NCBI RefSeq assembly: GCF_902705855.1
Contig: NZ_CACSIJ010000014.1
Coordinates: 81,519 to 145,518 of the forward strand
DNA: 64,000 bases
Source: Zhongshania aliphaticivorans
Lineage (GTDB): Bacteria > Pseudomonadota > Gammaproteobacteria > Pseudomonadales > Spongiibacteraceae
Direction: 5' to 3'
The notes below the pieces were generated by a model. That model saw only the letters and a program-made list of their open reading frames with translations, was not told the origin of the DNA and made no database searches. Numbering within the stretch: the stretch's first letter is position 1; the number at the start of each line of letters is the position of its first letter. Below, one piece after another: positions 11,897 to 20,686 of the stretch. The position numbers and the translations under genes are program-made.

Positions 11897-12184
11897 TTAA
11901 CGGGCTTGGGCTGACAGAGGGCGCACATTGTCAACGGCTTGAGAGTCTATTTCCTCTAGGGCCTCTACCCTGCCCTTACAGGCTTGCATAACTGCCTCTT
12001 TGTTTTTGGCTAAGAAAATACCAAATTCTTCAGCTTTGGTTTCATCAACATCGGGAATATGTTGTTGGAGCAACGCACTAAAACCTTCCGCTAACTCCAA
12101 CATTTTGTCGTAGGCATCGGCATCTTTTTTGTTGTCAAACATACTATTGTCCCTGTCGCACATCCACTTGGCTACTACCGCCAT
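11897..12184 (-). CDS. yebG: YebG family DNA-damage-inducible protein
   Basis: YebG is a small SOS-induced protein of unclear biochemical role. The N-terminus (MAVVAKWMCDRD), the block KKDADAYDKMLELAE and the acidic helical remainder match E. coli YebG in order and length (95 residues against about 96). A near-consensus LexA box lies 46 bases upstream, so damage-induced expression is very likely. A 16-base AT-rich palindrome at 11866-11881 lies between it and the convergent djlA. Confidence 0.9.
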   Translation of the reverse strand: MAVVAKWMCDRDNSMFDNKKDADAYDKMLELAEGFSALLQQHIPDVDETKAEEFGIFLAKNKEAVMQACKGRVEALEEIDSQAVDNVRPLSAQAR

Positions 12185-12229
12185 GTTTCACCTCGATTGA
12201 TTGTTGAACGATACTAATATTTAACAGAA

Positions 12230-12245
12230 CTGTATATAAATACAG
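12230..12245. promoter_or_regulatory. LexA (SOS) box upstream of yebG
   Basis: CTGTATATAAATACAG matches the SOS box core CTG-N10-CAG with the expected alternating AT spacer, differing by one base from the E. coli consensus. It lies 46-61 bases upstream of yebG, a known LexA target in E. coli. The divergent lipoprotein gene starts 109 bases away on the other side and could share the operator, though this is less likely. Confidence 0.88.
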
Positions 12246-12353
12246 CCTTTTGTGCAAGGTCTAATTGCTGTACTAGAAAGGGCTAGCGGCCCTTCATCGT
12301 TTTGTCACGAGGTTCTAGTAGCCTCGCTACAAATTGTAGGAAGCCCTTGTGAC

Positions 12354-15134
12354 ATGAGCATGAACCCGTCTTTCAACGTTGCTGGAATTTTACTGCTTAG
12401 TGGATTACTCGCCGCCTGTGGTGGTGATAGTGTGAGCGCTACTCAGCCAGCAACGCATTCGCCTGATACTGAAAAGCCGCCAGCCCCAGTGCTGGAAATA
12501 GTGGGTAATAGCGAAGTTGCCTCAGGGTCAGCACATACCCTGCGCGCTCTAACAGAAGATAATGGCTTAGCGAGTTCATGGAGCTGGCAGTTTGACCGCA
12601 GCTTATTGAGCGAGGAGAGCGTAGAGGTCGACGGCGATCGCCTTAGCTATACCGCTCCAGACGTAAATAATCCTACAGCGATTAACTTTGCGGTACAGCG
12701 CAGTGTGAGTGGTCAACGTCCGCAGAATGCGAGCCTTGCCGTAATGGTCTTCGCCTCAGATGACGCCACTAAGCGGCCGACCCTTGAACTGAGTGAGGAC
12801 TTATCCGCCGACGAAGGCACAGATGTGCTGTTGTCGGTAAGTGCTGCTGCGCGGCAGGGTCGCAGTATTCGGTCTATTGCATGGCAGCAACTATCAGGGT
12901 CAGCGGCTCAGCTTCTCGATGCAAATGACCAAGATACGTTTTCTATTCGTCTACCCCAAGTCGACACGGAGCAAACCTTGAGGTTTGCAGTTCAGGCGCA
13001 GGACAGCGGCGGATTTAGCGCGAACGCTGAGGTGGCGGTGCGAGTATTGAATGTTTTCGAGAATACATTGCCAGTAGTCAGTGCGGGAGCAGATCAGGAG
13101 TCTGCTGCGAATAGCACAGTTAATTTACATGGCAGTGCGACAGATGCCGGCGGAGAAATTGTGTCGGTGCTTTGGGAGGCGCTAGGCCAAGATAGCAGCA
13201 TCACTATTAATCAAGCCGATAGCCTCAATGCCAGTTTTATGGCGCCAAACGTATCGGAAGATCGCGATGTAGTAATACGCTTAACCGCAACTGACAACGA
13301 CGGTGCTAGCGGCAGTGACACCACCGTAGTTCGAATTATCGCCACGCCAAATGAATCCCCTGAAATTAGCAGTGCCTATGTCGATCCTGGGGTTGCCTAT
13401 AGTGGTGAGACAGTGCAGTTGATCGCGACGGGACAAGATCCAGACGGCAATGCACTAAGTTTTAACTGGCAGCAAATTCCGGCTCAAGACCAAGCATTGC
13501 TTACTATTGAGCAAGATGAGAGCGGAAATATTAGTGCGAGCTTGCCGACACTGAGTAAAAACGAAAACTTTGTTTTAGTTTTGTCGGTGAGTGACGGTAT
13601 AAGCACAGTAAGCCGAGAGGTGGGCTTTCAGGGAGTCGCCAACTTTGCACCTGTGCCGAATCCTCTGAGCTGTCTGTCGCAACCTTTGCAAGCGGGCTGC
13701 CCTCTGGCCGCGCTTGCGCCGATATTAGATCCCAATTCCTTTAGTGCCTGCGCGACTGATCCCGCTAGCAGCGAGTGCATTTTTACTCAGCTTGCCGGCC
13801 CGGCCGTGCTCGCCTGTATAGATAATCCTGGGCCAGAAACCTGCGCCACAGCATTAACGAGCATTGCTGATCCGAGTTATGTTTTAGAACAGCTGGGAGA
13901 GGAAGATTCTGCAGGAATATGTAATCCCGCATATGATGACAATAGTTACGAACATTATGTGGGCGCGCTGCACGAGCATACCGCTTATTCTGACGGCACC
14001 TATTTAACTCGGCCAGCCGATGTTTTTCAGCGTGTAAAAACTGCTGGTCTAGATTTCGCCGGTAGCTCAGATCATTCAGACAATATGGCCCTCCCCCTTT
14101 CACTTGGTCGCGGCGATTGTTCACCTGAGCAATTTTTGGATTGCTATCTCTTTGTCGACCCCGACAATCGCAGCGATGCATTTGTGAAGTGGAAAGCCAC
14201 ACAAGAACAAGCGCTGGCTGCCAGCGATAATAACTTCACTGCCTTTCGTGGCTTTGAATGGACCTCAGATCGATTTGGTCACGCCAATATATTTTTCTCA
14301 AGAAATATTATAAATGCGAAAACTGGGCCGGGTTATGCGGTGAGTATGGTTCGGTTTTGGCAGTGGTTTGGTTACCCAGCCCAATTCGGCGGTGGCTCGG
14401 ATGGCTTATTAAGTTTTAATCATCCTGGTAGAGAAGATGCTATAGAAAGTATTGTCGAGAGTCTTGGCGGAGACCCTGGGTTTACCTTTAATGATTTTCG
14501 TTATGTTGCTGCCGCTGACTACCGTACTGTAGGTATAGAGGTATTTGGTAAGGGCAGTGAATACGACAGTGATGGGCCGAACGGTAGTTGGCTAAGTTAT
14601 GCTTTAGATAAAGGCTGGTATTTGGCACCGGTTGGATCAGAAGATCATCATGATACCCGTTGGGGGGATGATGATTTACCAAAAACGGTGTTAATCGCAC
14701 GTTCCCGCAGTCGCGATGATTTACGTGAGGCGATGTTGGCGCGTCGATTTTACGCCGTAGCGCAAAATTACAATGGTATTCGACTGGATTATCGCATAGA
14801 TGATGATCCTATGGGTTCACGGCTGCGCAAACAAATTGGTGATAAATTAAATATCAGTATAAATTTAAGCACGAATAGTGTTGTAGTGGATGCACCACGT
14901 TTTGAATTAGTTGGCCCAAATAACACAGTCATCGAATATTCTAACGGCACAAATATGCAGAAAAATATTATTTTTAATAAAGGCTTAAAATATGTTTTTG
15001 TTAGAGTATTTGATGGCGAAAGGCCTATTGCGTTTTCAGCGCCGATTTGGATTTCGGAGGGTAGCGAGCCACTGCCGCAATGCCTAGTTCCACAGATTTG
15101 GAAAGACGAGGCAGCACTGCTGCCATCGATTTAA
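12354..15134 (+). CDS. Lipoprotein with Ig/PKD-like repeats and a C-terminal PHP (CehA/McbA-like) metal-hydrolase domain
   Basis: From the ATG at 12354 (or 12360) the protein has about 926 residues. It begins with a lipoprotein signal with lipobox LLAAC. Residues about 45-430 look like several beta-sandwich (PKD/cadherin-like) repeats, with typical runs such as LPVVSAGADQ and TATDNDGASGS. A short Cys-rich linker follows (about 435-520). The C-terminal part from about 535 has PHP motifs: LHEHTAYSDG, AGSSDHSD, LSFNHPG and GSEDHHDTRWG, which would bind metals for phosphoester or amide/ester hydrolysis. It therefore looks like a surface or periplasmic metallohydrolase held on an Ig-like stalk. 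The substrate is unknown. It stands alone, divergent from yebG and convergent with a GGDEF-EAL gene. Confidence 0.8.
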   Translation: MSMNPSFNVAGILLLSGLLAACGGDSVSATQPATHSPDTEKPPAPVLEIVGNSEVASGSAHTLRALTEDNGLASSWSWQFDRSLLSEESVEVDGDRLSYTAPDVNNPTAINFAVQRSVSGQRPQNASLAVMVFASDDATKRPTLELSEDLSADEGTDVLLSVSAAARQGRSIRSIAWQQLSGSAAQLLDANDQDTFSIRLPQVDTEQTLRFAVQAQDSGGFSANAEVAVRVLNVFENTLPVVSAGADQESAANSTVNLHGSATDAGGEIVSVLWEALGQDSSITINQADSLNASFMAPNVSEDRDVVIRLTATDNDGASGSDTTVVRIIATPNESPEISSAYVDPGVAYSGETVQLIATGQDPDGNALSFNWQQIPAQDQALLTIEQDESGNISASLPTLSKNENFVLVLSVSDGISTVSREVGFQGVANFAPVPNPLSCLSQPLQAGCPLAALAPILDPNSFSACATDPASSECIFTQLAGPAVLACIDNPGPETCATALTSIADPSYVLEQLGEEDSAGICNPAYDDNSYEHYVGALHEHTAYSDGTYLTRPADVFQRVKTAGLDFAGSSDHSDNMALPLSLGRGDCSPEQFLDCYLFVDPDNRSDAFVKWKATQEQALAASDNNFTAFRGFEWTSDRFGHANIFFSRNIINAKTGPGYAVSMVRFWQWFGYPAQFGGGSDGLLSFNHPGREDAIESIVESLGGDPGFTFNDFRYVAAADYRTVGIEVFGKGSEYDSDGPNGSWLSYALDKGWYLAPVGSEDHHDTRWGDDDLPKTVLIARSRSRDDLREAMLARRFYAVAQNYNGIRLDYRIDDDPMGSRLRKQIGDKLNISINLSTNSVVVDAPRFELVGPNNTVIEYSNGTNMQKNIIFNKGLKYVFVRVFDGERPIAFSAPIWISEGSEPLPQCLVPQIWKDEAALLPSI

Positions 15135-15136
15135 TA

Positions 15137-17017
15137 TTAGACGTGCTGGCTGGTTTGCATTTCGGCGTAGCGCTTTGCCCACGCAACAAATTGCTCAGCG
15201 GGAATGGGAGGCGAATAAAGAAAGCCTTGCACCATGTCGCAGTGGTGTTCTCTTAAAATGCGTCGCTGATTTAGATTCTCTACACCTTCGGCAATAACCT
15301 TCATATTGAAGCTATGCCCCATTGCGATAATGGCGTTGGTTAGCGTCACACTGTCGCCGCAGCTGTCGATATCACTCACAAAACTTTTGTCGATTTTTAA
15401 GCTGTCAAAGGGGTAGCGTTTTAAATAACTAAGTGATGCGTAGCCGGTGCCGAAATCGTCCAGCGATAAATGTATTCCCAAGGTTTTGAGTTGTTTAAAT
15501 GTGTCGCGAATTTCTGGCGTGTCGTTAATTAGTAAGCCTTCGGTAATTTCTAGTTCCAGCTGCGCTGCGGGTAAACCACTTTGCTGCAGAGCGTAGCGCA
15601 CGTTTTCAACAATATCGCCATCGGTAAATTGTTTGGCAGAAATATTCACCGCTACACTTAATGCTGGCAAGCCTGAGCGCGTCCATGCCATTACCTGTTG
15701 GCAGGCATGCTCTAATACCCACTTCCCGATACCGATGATTAAACCACTTTGTTCCGCAACAGGAATAAAGCGGTCGGGTGTTGGATTGCCCAAAACATTA
15801 TTATGCCAACGTAGTAGTACCTCTACACCGCGCAATTTATTATCTTCAAGATTAATGACGGGTTGGTAGTGAAGCTTAAATTCGTCGCGTTCAATCGCGT
15901 GGCGTAAATGCTGCTCCATTTCTAGTCTGAGCTCAGTTTCGCTACTCATGCCCTCTTCATAAAAGCTGAAGCGATCGCCACCTTTTTCCTTGGCACTGAA
16001 CATCGCGGCCTCGGCGCGGCGCATTAGCACGGTGCTGTCGTCACCGTCTTCGGGGTATTTGCATAAACCAAGGCTGGCAGAAATATTCACTTCATGGTGA
16101 TTGACGTAAAATGGTTCGCGACATTTGTCGAGTATGGTTTCGGCGAGAATTCCAGCTTCGTCAATGCAATTGCCGACACTTAAAACAATTAGGAATTCGT
16201 CGGCGCCTAGGTGTGCAAGAATTTGGTCGTCGCGAACGCTGCGCCGTAATCTTTCGGTGGTTTCAACAAAGATTTTGTCAACGACCTGATGCCCTAGCGA
16301 GTCGTTGATATACCGTATTCGGTCGAGGTCGATATGGATAAGAATAAAGCCACTATTCGAGCTATCGCCATCATTGATGGTCGACTGGATCGCCCGTAAA
16401 GCAAATTGCCGATTTGGCAAACCCGTTAGCACATTATAGTGTTCGCGAATAAACAGCCGGTCTGCAATGGCCTTGTGTTCAGAAATATCTTCAGCACATA
16501 CAACCACGTGTGCGAGTTCACCACTGTCATTGAGAATTGGTGTGACGGTGGCGGCGAGGTATCGGTATTTTTTTTTGTCTCCAACGCGTAATTCACCGCG
16601 CCACTCTCGTTTTTCGTCTACGGCTTTGTGTACTTGCTGACGGGTTTCTTCTGAGACATTCTCGGTCCAAATATCCAGCAGCGAATCATCATTTGAGTAG
16701 TTAGCTTTAATAACGCCAAGTGACGAATGGTTGGTATTAATAAATTCTACGTTCAGATATTTATCTAATAGCATCAAAGCAGAGGAGTTATGCGCTAGCA
16801 GTAAGCCTTGTTGCTCATTAGTTTGTTCAAGCTGTTTGCGTAGTAGTCGGTGGCGCTCTAATACACCGCTCAGGCAGAAGGCGGTCAGGCTTATACAGGC
16901 CGCTAGGGTGGCTAGCATGAGTAATGCGGGGTCGTAGGGTGTTATTAAAACGAAGTAAGCCACCGCCGACAGTACGGCAGATAGGGCGAACGCTATGGCT
17001 AGAAAAAGGTATGCCAT
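15137..17017 (-). CDS. PAS-GGDEF-EAL cyclic-di-GMP signalling protein
   Basis: A 626-residue membrane protein with two N-terminal transmembrane helices (about 1-50), a coiled stretch, a PAS domain (about 65-180), a GGDEF domain and an EAL domain. The GGDEF motif reads GADEF (about 270), so cyclase activity is uncertain. The EAL motif reads EVL in GVEVLLRW (about 398), while the rest of the phosphodiesterase site looks intact (DDFGTGYASLSYLKR, IDKSFV, AEGVEN, QGFLYSPP). The likely activity is c-di-GMP hydrolysis, possibly with GTP sensing by the GGDEF part. It ends only two bases from the stop of the convergent lipoprotein gene. Confidence 0.93.
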   Translation of the reverse strand: MAYLFLAIAFALSAVLSAVAYFVLITPYDPALLMLATLAACISLTAFCLSGVLERHRLLRKQLEQTNEQQGLLLAHNSSALMLLDKYLNVEFINTNHSSLGVIKANYSNDDSLLDIWTENVSEETRQQVHKAVDEKREWRGELRVGDKKKYRYLAATVTPILNDSGELAHVVVCAEDISEHKAIADRLFIREHYNVLTGLPNRQFALRAIQSTINDGDSSNSGFILIHIDLDRIRYINDSLGHQVVDKIFVETTERLRRSVRDDQILAHLGADEFLIVLSVGNCIDEAGILAETILDKCREPFYVNHHEVNISASLGLCKYPEDGDDSTVLMRRAEAAMFSAKEKGGDRFSFYEEGMSSETELRLEMEQHLRHAIERDEFKLHYQPVINLEDNKLRGVEVLLRWHNNVLGNPTPDRFIPVAEQSGLIIGIGKWVLEHACQQVMAWTRSGLPALSVAVNISAKQFTDGDIVENVRYALQQSGLPAAQLELEITEGLLINDTPEIRDTFKQLKTLGIHLSLDDFGTGYASLSYLKRYPFDSLKIDKSFVSDIDSCGDSVTLTNAIIAMGHSFNMKVIAEGVENLNQRRILREHHCDMVQGFLYSPPIPAEQFVAWAKRYAEMQTSQHV

Positions 17018-17068
17018 TGATAACTCATATAAATATTACGTTCAGGTATGTAAGCACATTTGTGCGGT

Positions 17069-17677
17069 TTAGTCAGTGGCAGCGCTAGCTAATTTACTGG
17101 CTACTAGCATCGCAATAGGCGCTTTGTCCCCAATCGGATCGAGGGGCGTTTCGTTATAATAGTGTATTTTTAGGTTTTGGAAGGCGACGCATAGCTCGTT
17201 TTGTTTTAGGCAGAAGCGTGTATTTACTGGTTTGCTATTAGTACGATGCTCGGTCTGTGCCTGCACAAAGGTTTGATAGAACAGTAATCCACCGGGTTTG
17301 AGTGCTTTTTGAATAGCCTCAAATAGCGGTCTATACAGAAAGTAGCTCACGACAATAACGTCGTACTGTTTGCTAGCCAAACCATTTTTCTCAATGTCTG
17401 CGCAGACGGTGTTTATCTTTAAATTTTGTTCATCGGCAAAGTTTTTTAAACGAGCCAACGCCACATCAGAAACATCTATAGCGTCGCACTCCAAGCCCTG
17501 CTGGGCTAAAAATATCGCGTTTCTGCCCAAGCCGCAGGCCAAATCTAAAGCATTGCCCTGCTTGGGTAGCATGGCGGCGTGTTGCTGTAAGACCTCACTG
17601 GCGGGGGTAGCAAGCTCTCGTTCGGCATGGCGTAGATTCCACTTTGTGCGGCTATCGTCGTGATTGGATTTGGGCAT
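17069..17677 (-). CDS. Class I SAM-dependent methyltransferase (TehB-like)
   Basis: A 202-residue protein with the methyltransferase fold: SAM-binding motif I LDLACGLGRNAIFLA (about 44-58), an acidic residue after strand 2 (CDAIDVSDVAL), motif at CADIEKNG, and LKPGGLLFYQTF after strand 5. It resembles TehB-type small-molecule methyltransferases; the substrate cannot be read from the sequence. It starts three bases after the trkH stop on the same strand, so it is probably co-transcribed with trkAH. Confidence 0.8.
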   Translation of the reverse strand: MPKSNHDDSRTKWNLRHAERELATPASEVLQQHAAMLPKQGNALDLACGLGRNAIFLAQQGLECDAIDVSDVALARLKNFADEQNLKINTVCADIEKNGLASKQYDVIVVSYFLYRPLFEAIQKALKPGGLLFYQTFVQAQTEHRTNSKPVNTRFCLKQNELCVAFQNLKIHYYNETPLDPIGDKAPIAMLVASKLASAATD

Positions 17678-17680
17678 GAT

Positions 17681-19129
17681 TTAACGTCGCCAAAATGATG
17701 GCATTAGCAGCACCAGCAAGGTGAAAATTTCTAAACGGCCTAGCAGCATCGCATAGCACAAAATCCATTTTCCAGCGTCGCTCACCCCACGATAACTGGC
17801 AGCAACTTCACCGAGCCCTGGCCCCATATTATTTATTGAGGCCGCAGTCGCGGAAAACGCGCTTAGCGAGTCGAGCCCGCAGGCCATCATTGCTAAGGTA
17901 ATGAGAATGAAGGAGATCATGTAAACGCCGACAAAGCTCCACACTGCGCTAACAATTTTTGCTTCTACACGGTGGCTACCAATTTTGAGGGGGATAACGG
18001 CGTTGGGGTGAATCAGCTGCTTCATTTCTCGAATGCCTTGTTTTGCAACGAGCATGACTCGAACCGCTTTCATGCCGCCCCCAGTAGACCCTGCGCAGCC
18101 GCCGATGAAGGACAGCATGATTACCGCTACAGGCAGGAAGCTAGGCCAGATAGAGAAATCTTCGGCGCCAAAACCGGAGGTGGTGGTAACAGAGATAGTG
18201 TGGAAAATGCCGTGAATAAAGCTGTCTTCTAATGAATATGTGCCACTGAAATAGAGATATACAGAGATAGTCAGGGTGGCGATGGCAATAACAGAGAGAT
18301 AGAAGCCGGTTTCAGCATCTCTTAGATAATGGCGTATAGAGCGAGATCGCCAAGCGTGAAAATGAATGGTAAAGCTCAGCGCCGCGAACAGCATAAACCC
18401 ACTGCAGATCATCAGTATTAAGGGACTCTCGAAGTAGCCCATACTGGCGTCGTGGGTAGAGAAGCCACCGATGGCGACTGTGGAAAATGAGTGACAAAGG
18501 GCATCGAAAAAGCTCATTCCGGCAAGCCAATATGCCAAGGTGCACACCAAGGTCAGTGACACATACATAAGGAATAAGACTTTCGCGGTGCCGGTAATGC
18601 GTGGGGTTAGTTTATTGTCTTTTACGGGGCCTGGTGTTTCGGCACGGTATAGCTGCATACCCCCAATGCCGAGTATCGGCAGAATGGCGACAGCAATAAC
18701 GATGATACCAATCCCGCCTAGCCACTGCAGGAACTGACGGTAAAATAATATGGAAATCGGCAGTTCATCCAAGCCGGTGATAACTGTAGCGCCGGTGGTG
18801 GTAAGGCCGGATATTGACTCAAATACGGCATCGCTCACCGATAGGCCGGGGTTGTCGGCCAGATAAAACGGCAGAGCACCGAATAAACCGAGTACGGTCC
18901 AAAACAGCGAAACCACTAGAAAGCCATCTCGGATACTGAGTTCGTGTTGTTGTTTTAGATTGCTTAGCCACAGCGCGAGCCCGCTGCCGAAAGTTAGGAC
19001 GAAAGCGGTAGAAAAGGCATTGAGTGCGCCATCGTTTTGCCACATAGACAGAATGGCGGGTAGAGCCATAGTTAAACTGAATATCATCAGTAACATGCCG
19101 ATGATTCGGCCGATGATTCTCAGGTGCAT
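17681..19129 (-). CDS. trkH: Trk potassium uptake protein TrkH
   Basis: The membrane channel of the Trk K+ uptake system, regulated by TrkA. The 482 residues hold the four pore-loop repeats of the SKT family with their selectivity Gly residues: TTTGATVITG, FSTVAIGGFSTHD, SVTTTSGFGAED and SINNMGPGLG, between paired transmembrane helices. It lies 37 bases after trkA on the minus strand, giving a trkA-trkH unit. Confidence 0.97.
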   Translation of the reverse strand: MHLRIIGRIIGMLLMIFSLTMALPAILSMWQNDGALNAFSTAFVLTFGSGLALWLSNLKQQHELSIRDGFLVVSLFWTVLGLFGALPFYLADNPGLSVSDAVFESISGLTTTGATVITGLDELPISILFYRQFLQWLGGIGIIVIAVAILPILGIGGMQLYRAETPGPVKDNKLTPRITGTAKVLFLMYVSLTLVCTLAYWLAGMSFFDALCHSFSTVAIGGFSTHDASMGYFESPLILMICSGFMLFAALSFTIHFHAWRSRSIRHYLRDAETGFYLSVIAIATLTISVYLYFSGTYSLEDSFIHGIFHTISVTTTSGFGAEDFSIWPSFLPVAVIMLSFIGGCAGSTGGGMKAVRVMLVAKQGIREMKQLIHPNAVIPLKIGSHRVEAKIVSAVWSFVGVYMISFILITLAMMACGLDSLSAFSATAASINNMGPGLGEVAASYRGVSDAGKWILCYAMLLGRLEIFTLLVLLMPSFWRR

Positions 19130-19166
19130 AAATGCGCACCTTTCATTGCGATAGGCTGGCTTGTCA

Positions 19167-20540
19167 TCAGAAGAAGGTAAACCCGACCTGAAATAATTTC
19201 TCGACCATTTTGATCTTGCTCTTATCGACGAGGAATAAAATCAAATGGTCTTCAGACTCAACTAGCAAATGGCTGTGGGCGATCATGACCTCCTCACCCC
19301 TGACTAGTGCGCCAATGCTGACACCTTCGGGTAAGACGATTTCGTCTAGGCGGCGACCAACGACTTTGGATGAGCGGTTGTCGCCGTGGGCAATAATTTC
19401 CAGCGCCTCGGCCGCGCCGCGCCGCAGCGAGTGGACATTGTAAATATCGCCGCGACGAACATGAGTGAGCAAGCTGCCAATGGTGATTTGCTGGGGTGAA
19501 ATGGCAATGTCGATATCACCGCCCTGTACTAAATCGACATAGGCGGGATTGGTAATTAAGGTAATCACTTTCTTGGCGCCCATTCGCTTGGCTAGCAAAG
19601 ACGACATGATGTTTGCTTCGTCGTCATTGGTGAGCGCGAGAAACACGTCGGTTTCTTCAATATTTTCCTGCGCGAGCAAATCGTGGTCAGAGGCGCTGCC
19701 ATGTAACACGATGGCTTTAGATAATTGCTCTGACAAGGCGCGACAGCGGTCATAGCTGCGCTCAATAATTTTTACGTGATAACGGCTTTCCACCGCCCTC
19801 GCAAGGCGTTCGCCGATATTGCCGCCGCCAGCAATGACTAGGCGTTTGTAGGGTGTGTCTAAGCGACGCAACTCACTCATTACCGGCATAACGTTCTTTT
19901 TGGCCGCAATGAAAAATACTTCATCGCCGGCTTCAACCACGGTGTCGCCGCTGGGCAAAATAGCCGTTCCACGTCGGAAAATAGCTGCTACACGGGTGTC
20001 TACGGTGGGCATGTGGTCGCGGATAGCCGCCAGTTCATTGCCCACCATTGGCCCGCCGTAATACGCTTTTACGCCAACTAACTGAACCTTGCCGTCGGCA
20101 AAATCCAGTACTTGCAGTGAGCCGGGGTACTGTAATAGGCGCTTAATGTAGCGAGTTACCAGCTCTTCAGGGCTAATAAAAACATCAATGGGTATGGCGT
20201 CATTACCGAATAGCTTTTCTACATTGGTGTAAGCATTGGAGCGAATACGAGAGATTTTGGTCGGTGTGCGGAACAGTGTGTAGGCCACTTGGCAGGCGAC
20301 CATATTAATCTCGTCGCTATTGGTTACCGCGATTAATAAATCCGCATCTGCCGCCCCTGCTCGGGCTAGCACGTCGGGGTGCGAGGCTTGTCCGGTTACT
20401 GTGCCAATGTCGAGGCGATCCTGCAGCTCCCTGAGTCGATCAGGGTCTTTATCTACAATAGTAATGTCATTGTGTTCACTGGCGAGGTTGGCGGCCAATG
20501 TGCCACCCACCTGCCCTGCGCCGAGAATAATGATTTTCAT
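19167..20540 (-). CDS. trkA: Trk system potassium uptake protein TrkA
   Basis: The cytoplasmic regulatory subunit that gates TrkH. It has two tandem RCK units: each has a nucleotide-binding Rossmann fold ([16 protein letters not shown] at the N-terminus and [18 protein letters not shown] at about 235) followed by a TrkA-C domain. The length of 457 residues matches the E. coli protein (458). It lies directly upstream of trkH and downstream of rsmB, the gene order found in Pseudomonas and Enterobacteria. Confidence 0.97.
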   Translation of the reverse strand: MKIIILGAGQVGGTLAANLASEHNDITIVDKDPDRLRELQDRLDIGTVTGQASHPDVLARAGAADADLLIAVTNSDEINMVACQVAYTLFRTPTKISRIRSNAYTNVEKLFGNDAIPIDVFISPEELVTRYIKRLLQYPGSLQVLDFADGKVQLVGVKAYYGGPMVGNELAAIRDHMPTVDTRVAAIFRRGTAILPSGDTVVEAGDEVFFIAAKKNVMPVMSELRRLDTPYKRLVIAGGGNIGERLARAVESRYHVKIIERSYDRCRALSEQLSKAIVLHGSASDHDLLAQENIEETDVFLALTNDDEANIMSSLLAKRMGAKKVITLITNPAYVDLVQGGDIDIAISPQQITIGSLLTHVRRGDIYNVHSLRRGAAEALEIIAHGDNRSSKVVGRRLDEIVLPEGVSIGALVRGEEVMIAHSHLLVESEDHLILFLVDKSKIKMVEKLFQVGFTFF

Positions 20541-20686
20541 TGTTCGAAGTCGCCTGCGCTGCCTGTTATCGATTGGTGCCTGATACTGTTACCACAGCGA
20601 GATGACACGTGCTGGGGTGAGAAAAAAATAGTTACGATCAAGCCCGTCATTGTGCGGCGACGAGGTGCGCCACTCAATAGCCGTGA

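Noticed and set aside
13783-14202. Open frame of 139 codons on the minus strand inside the PHP lipoprotein gene
   Set aside because: It lies opposite the linker and PHP start and has no recognisable features.
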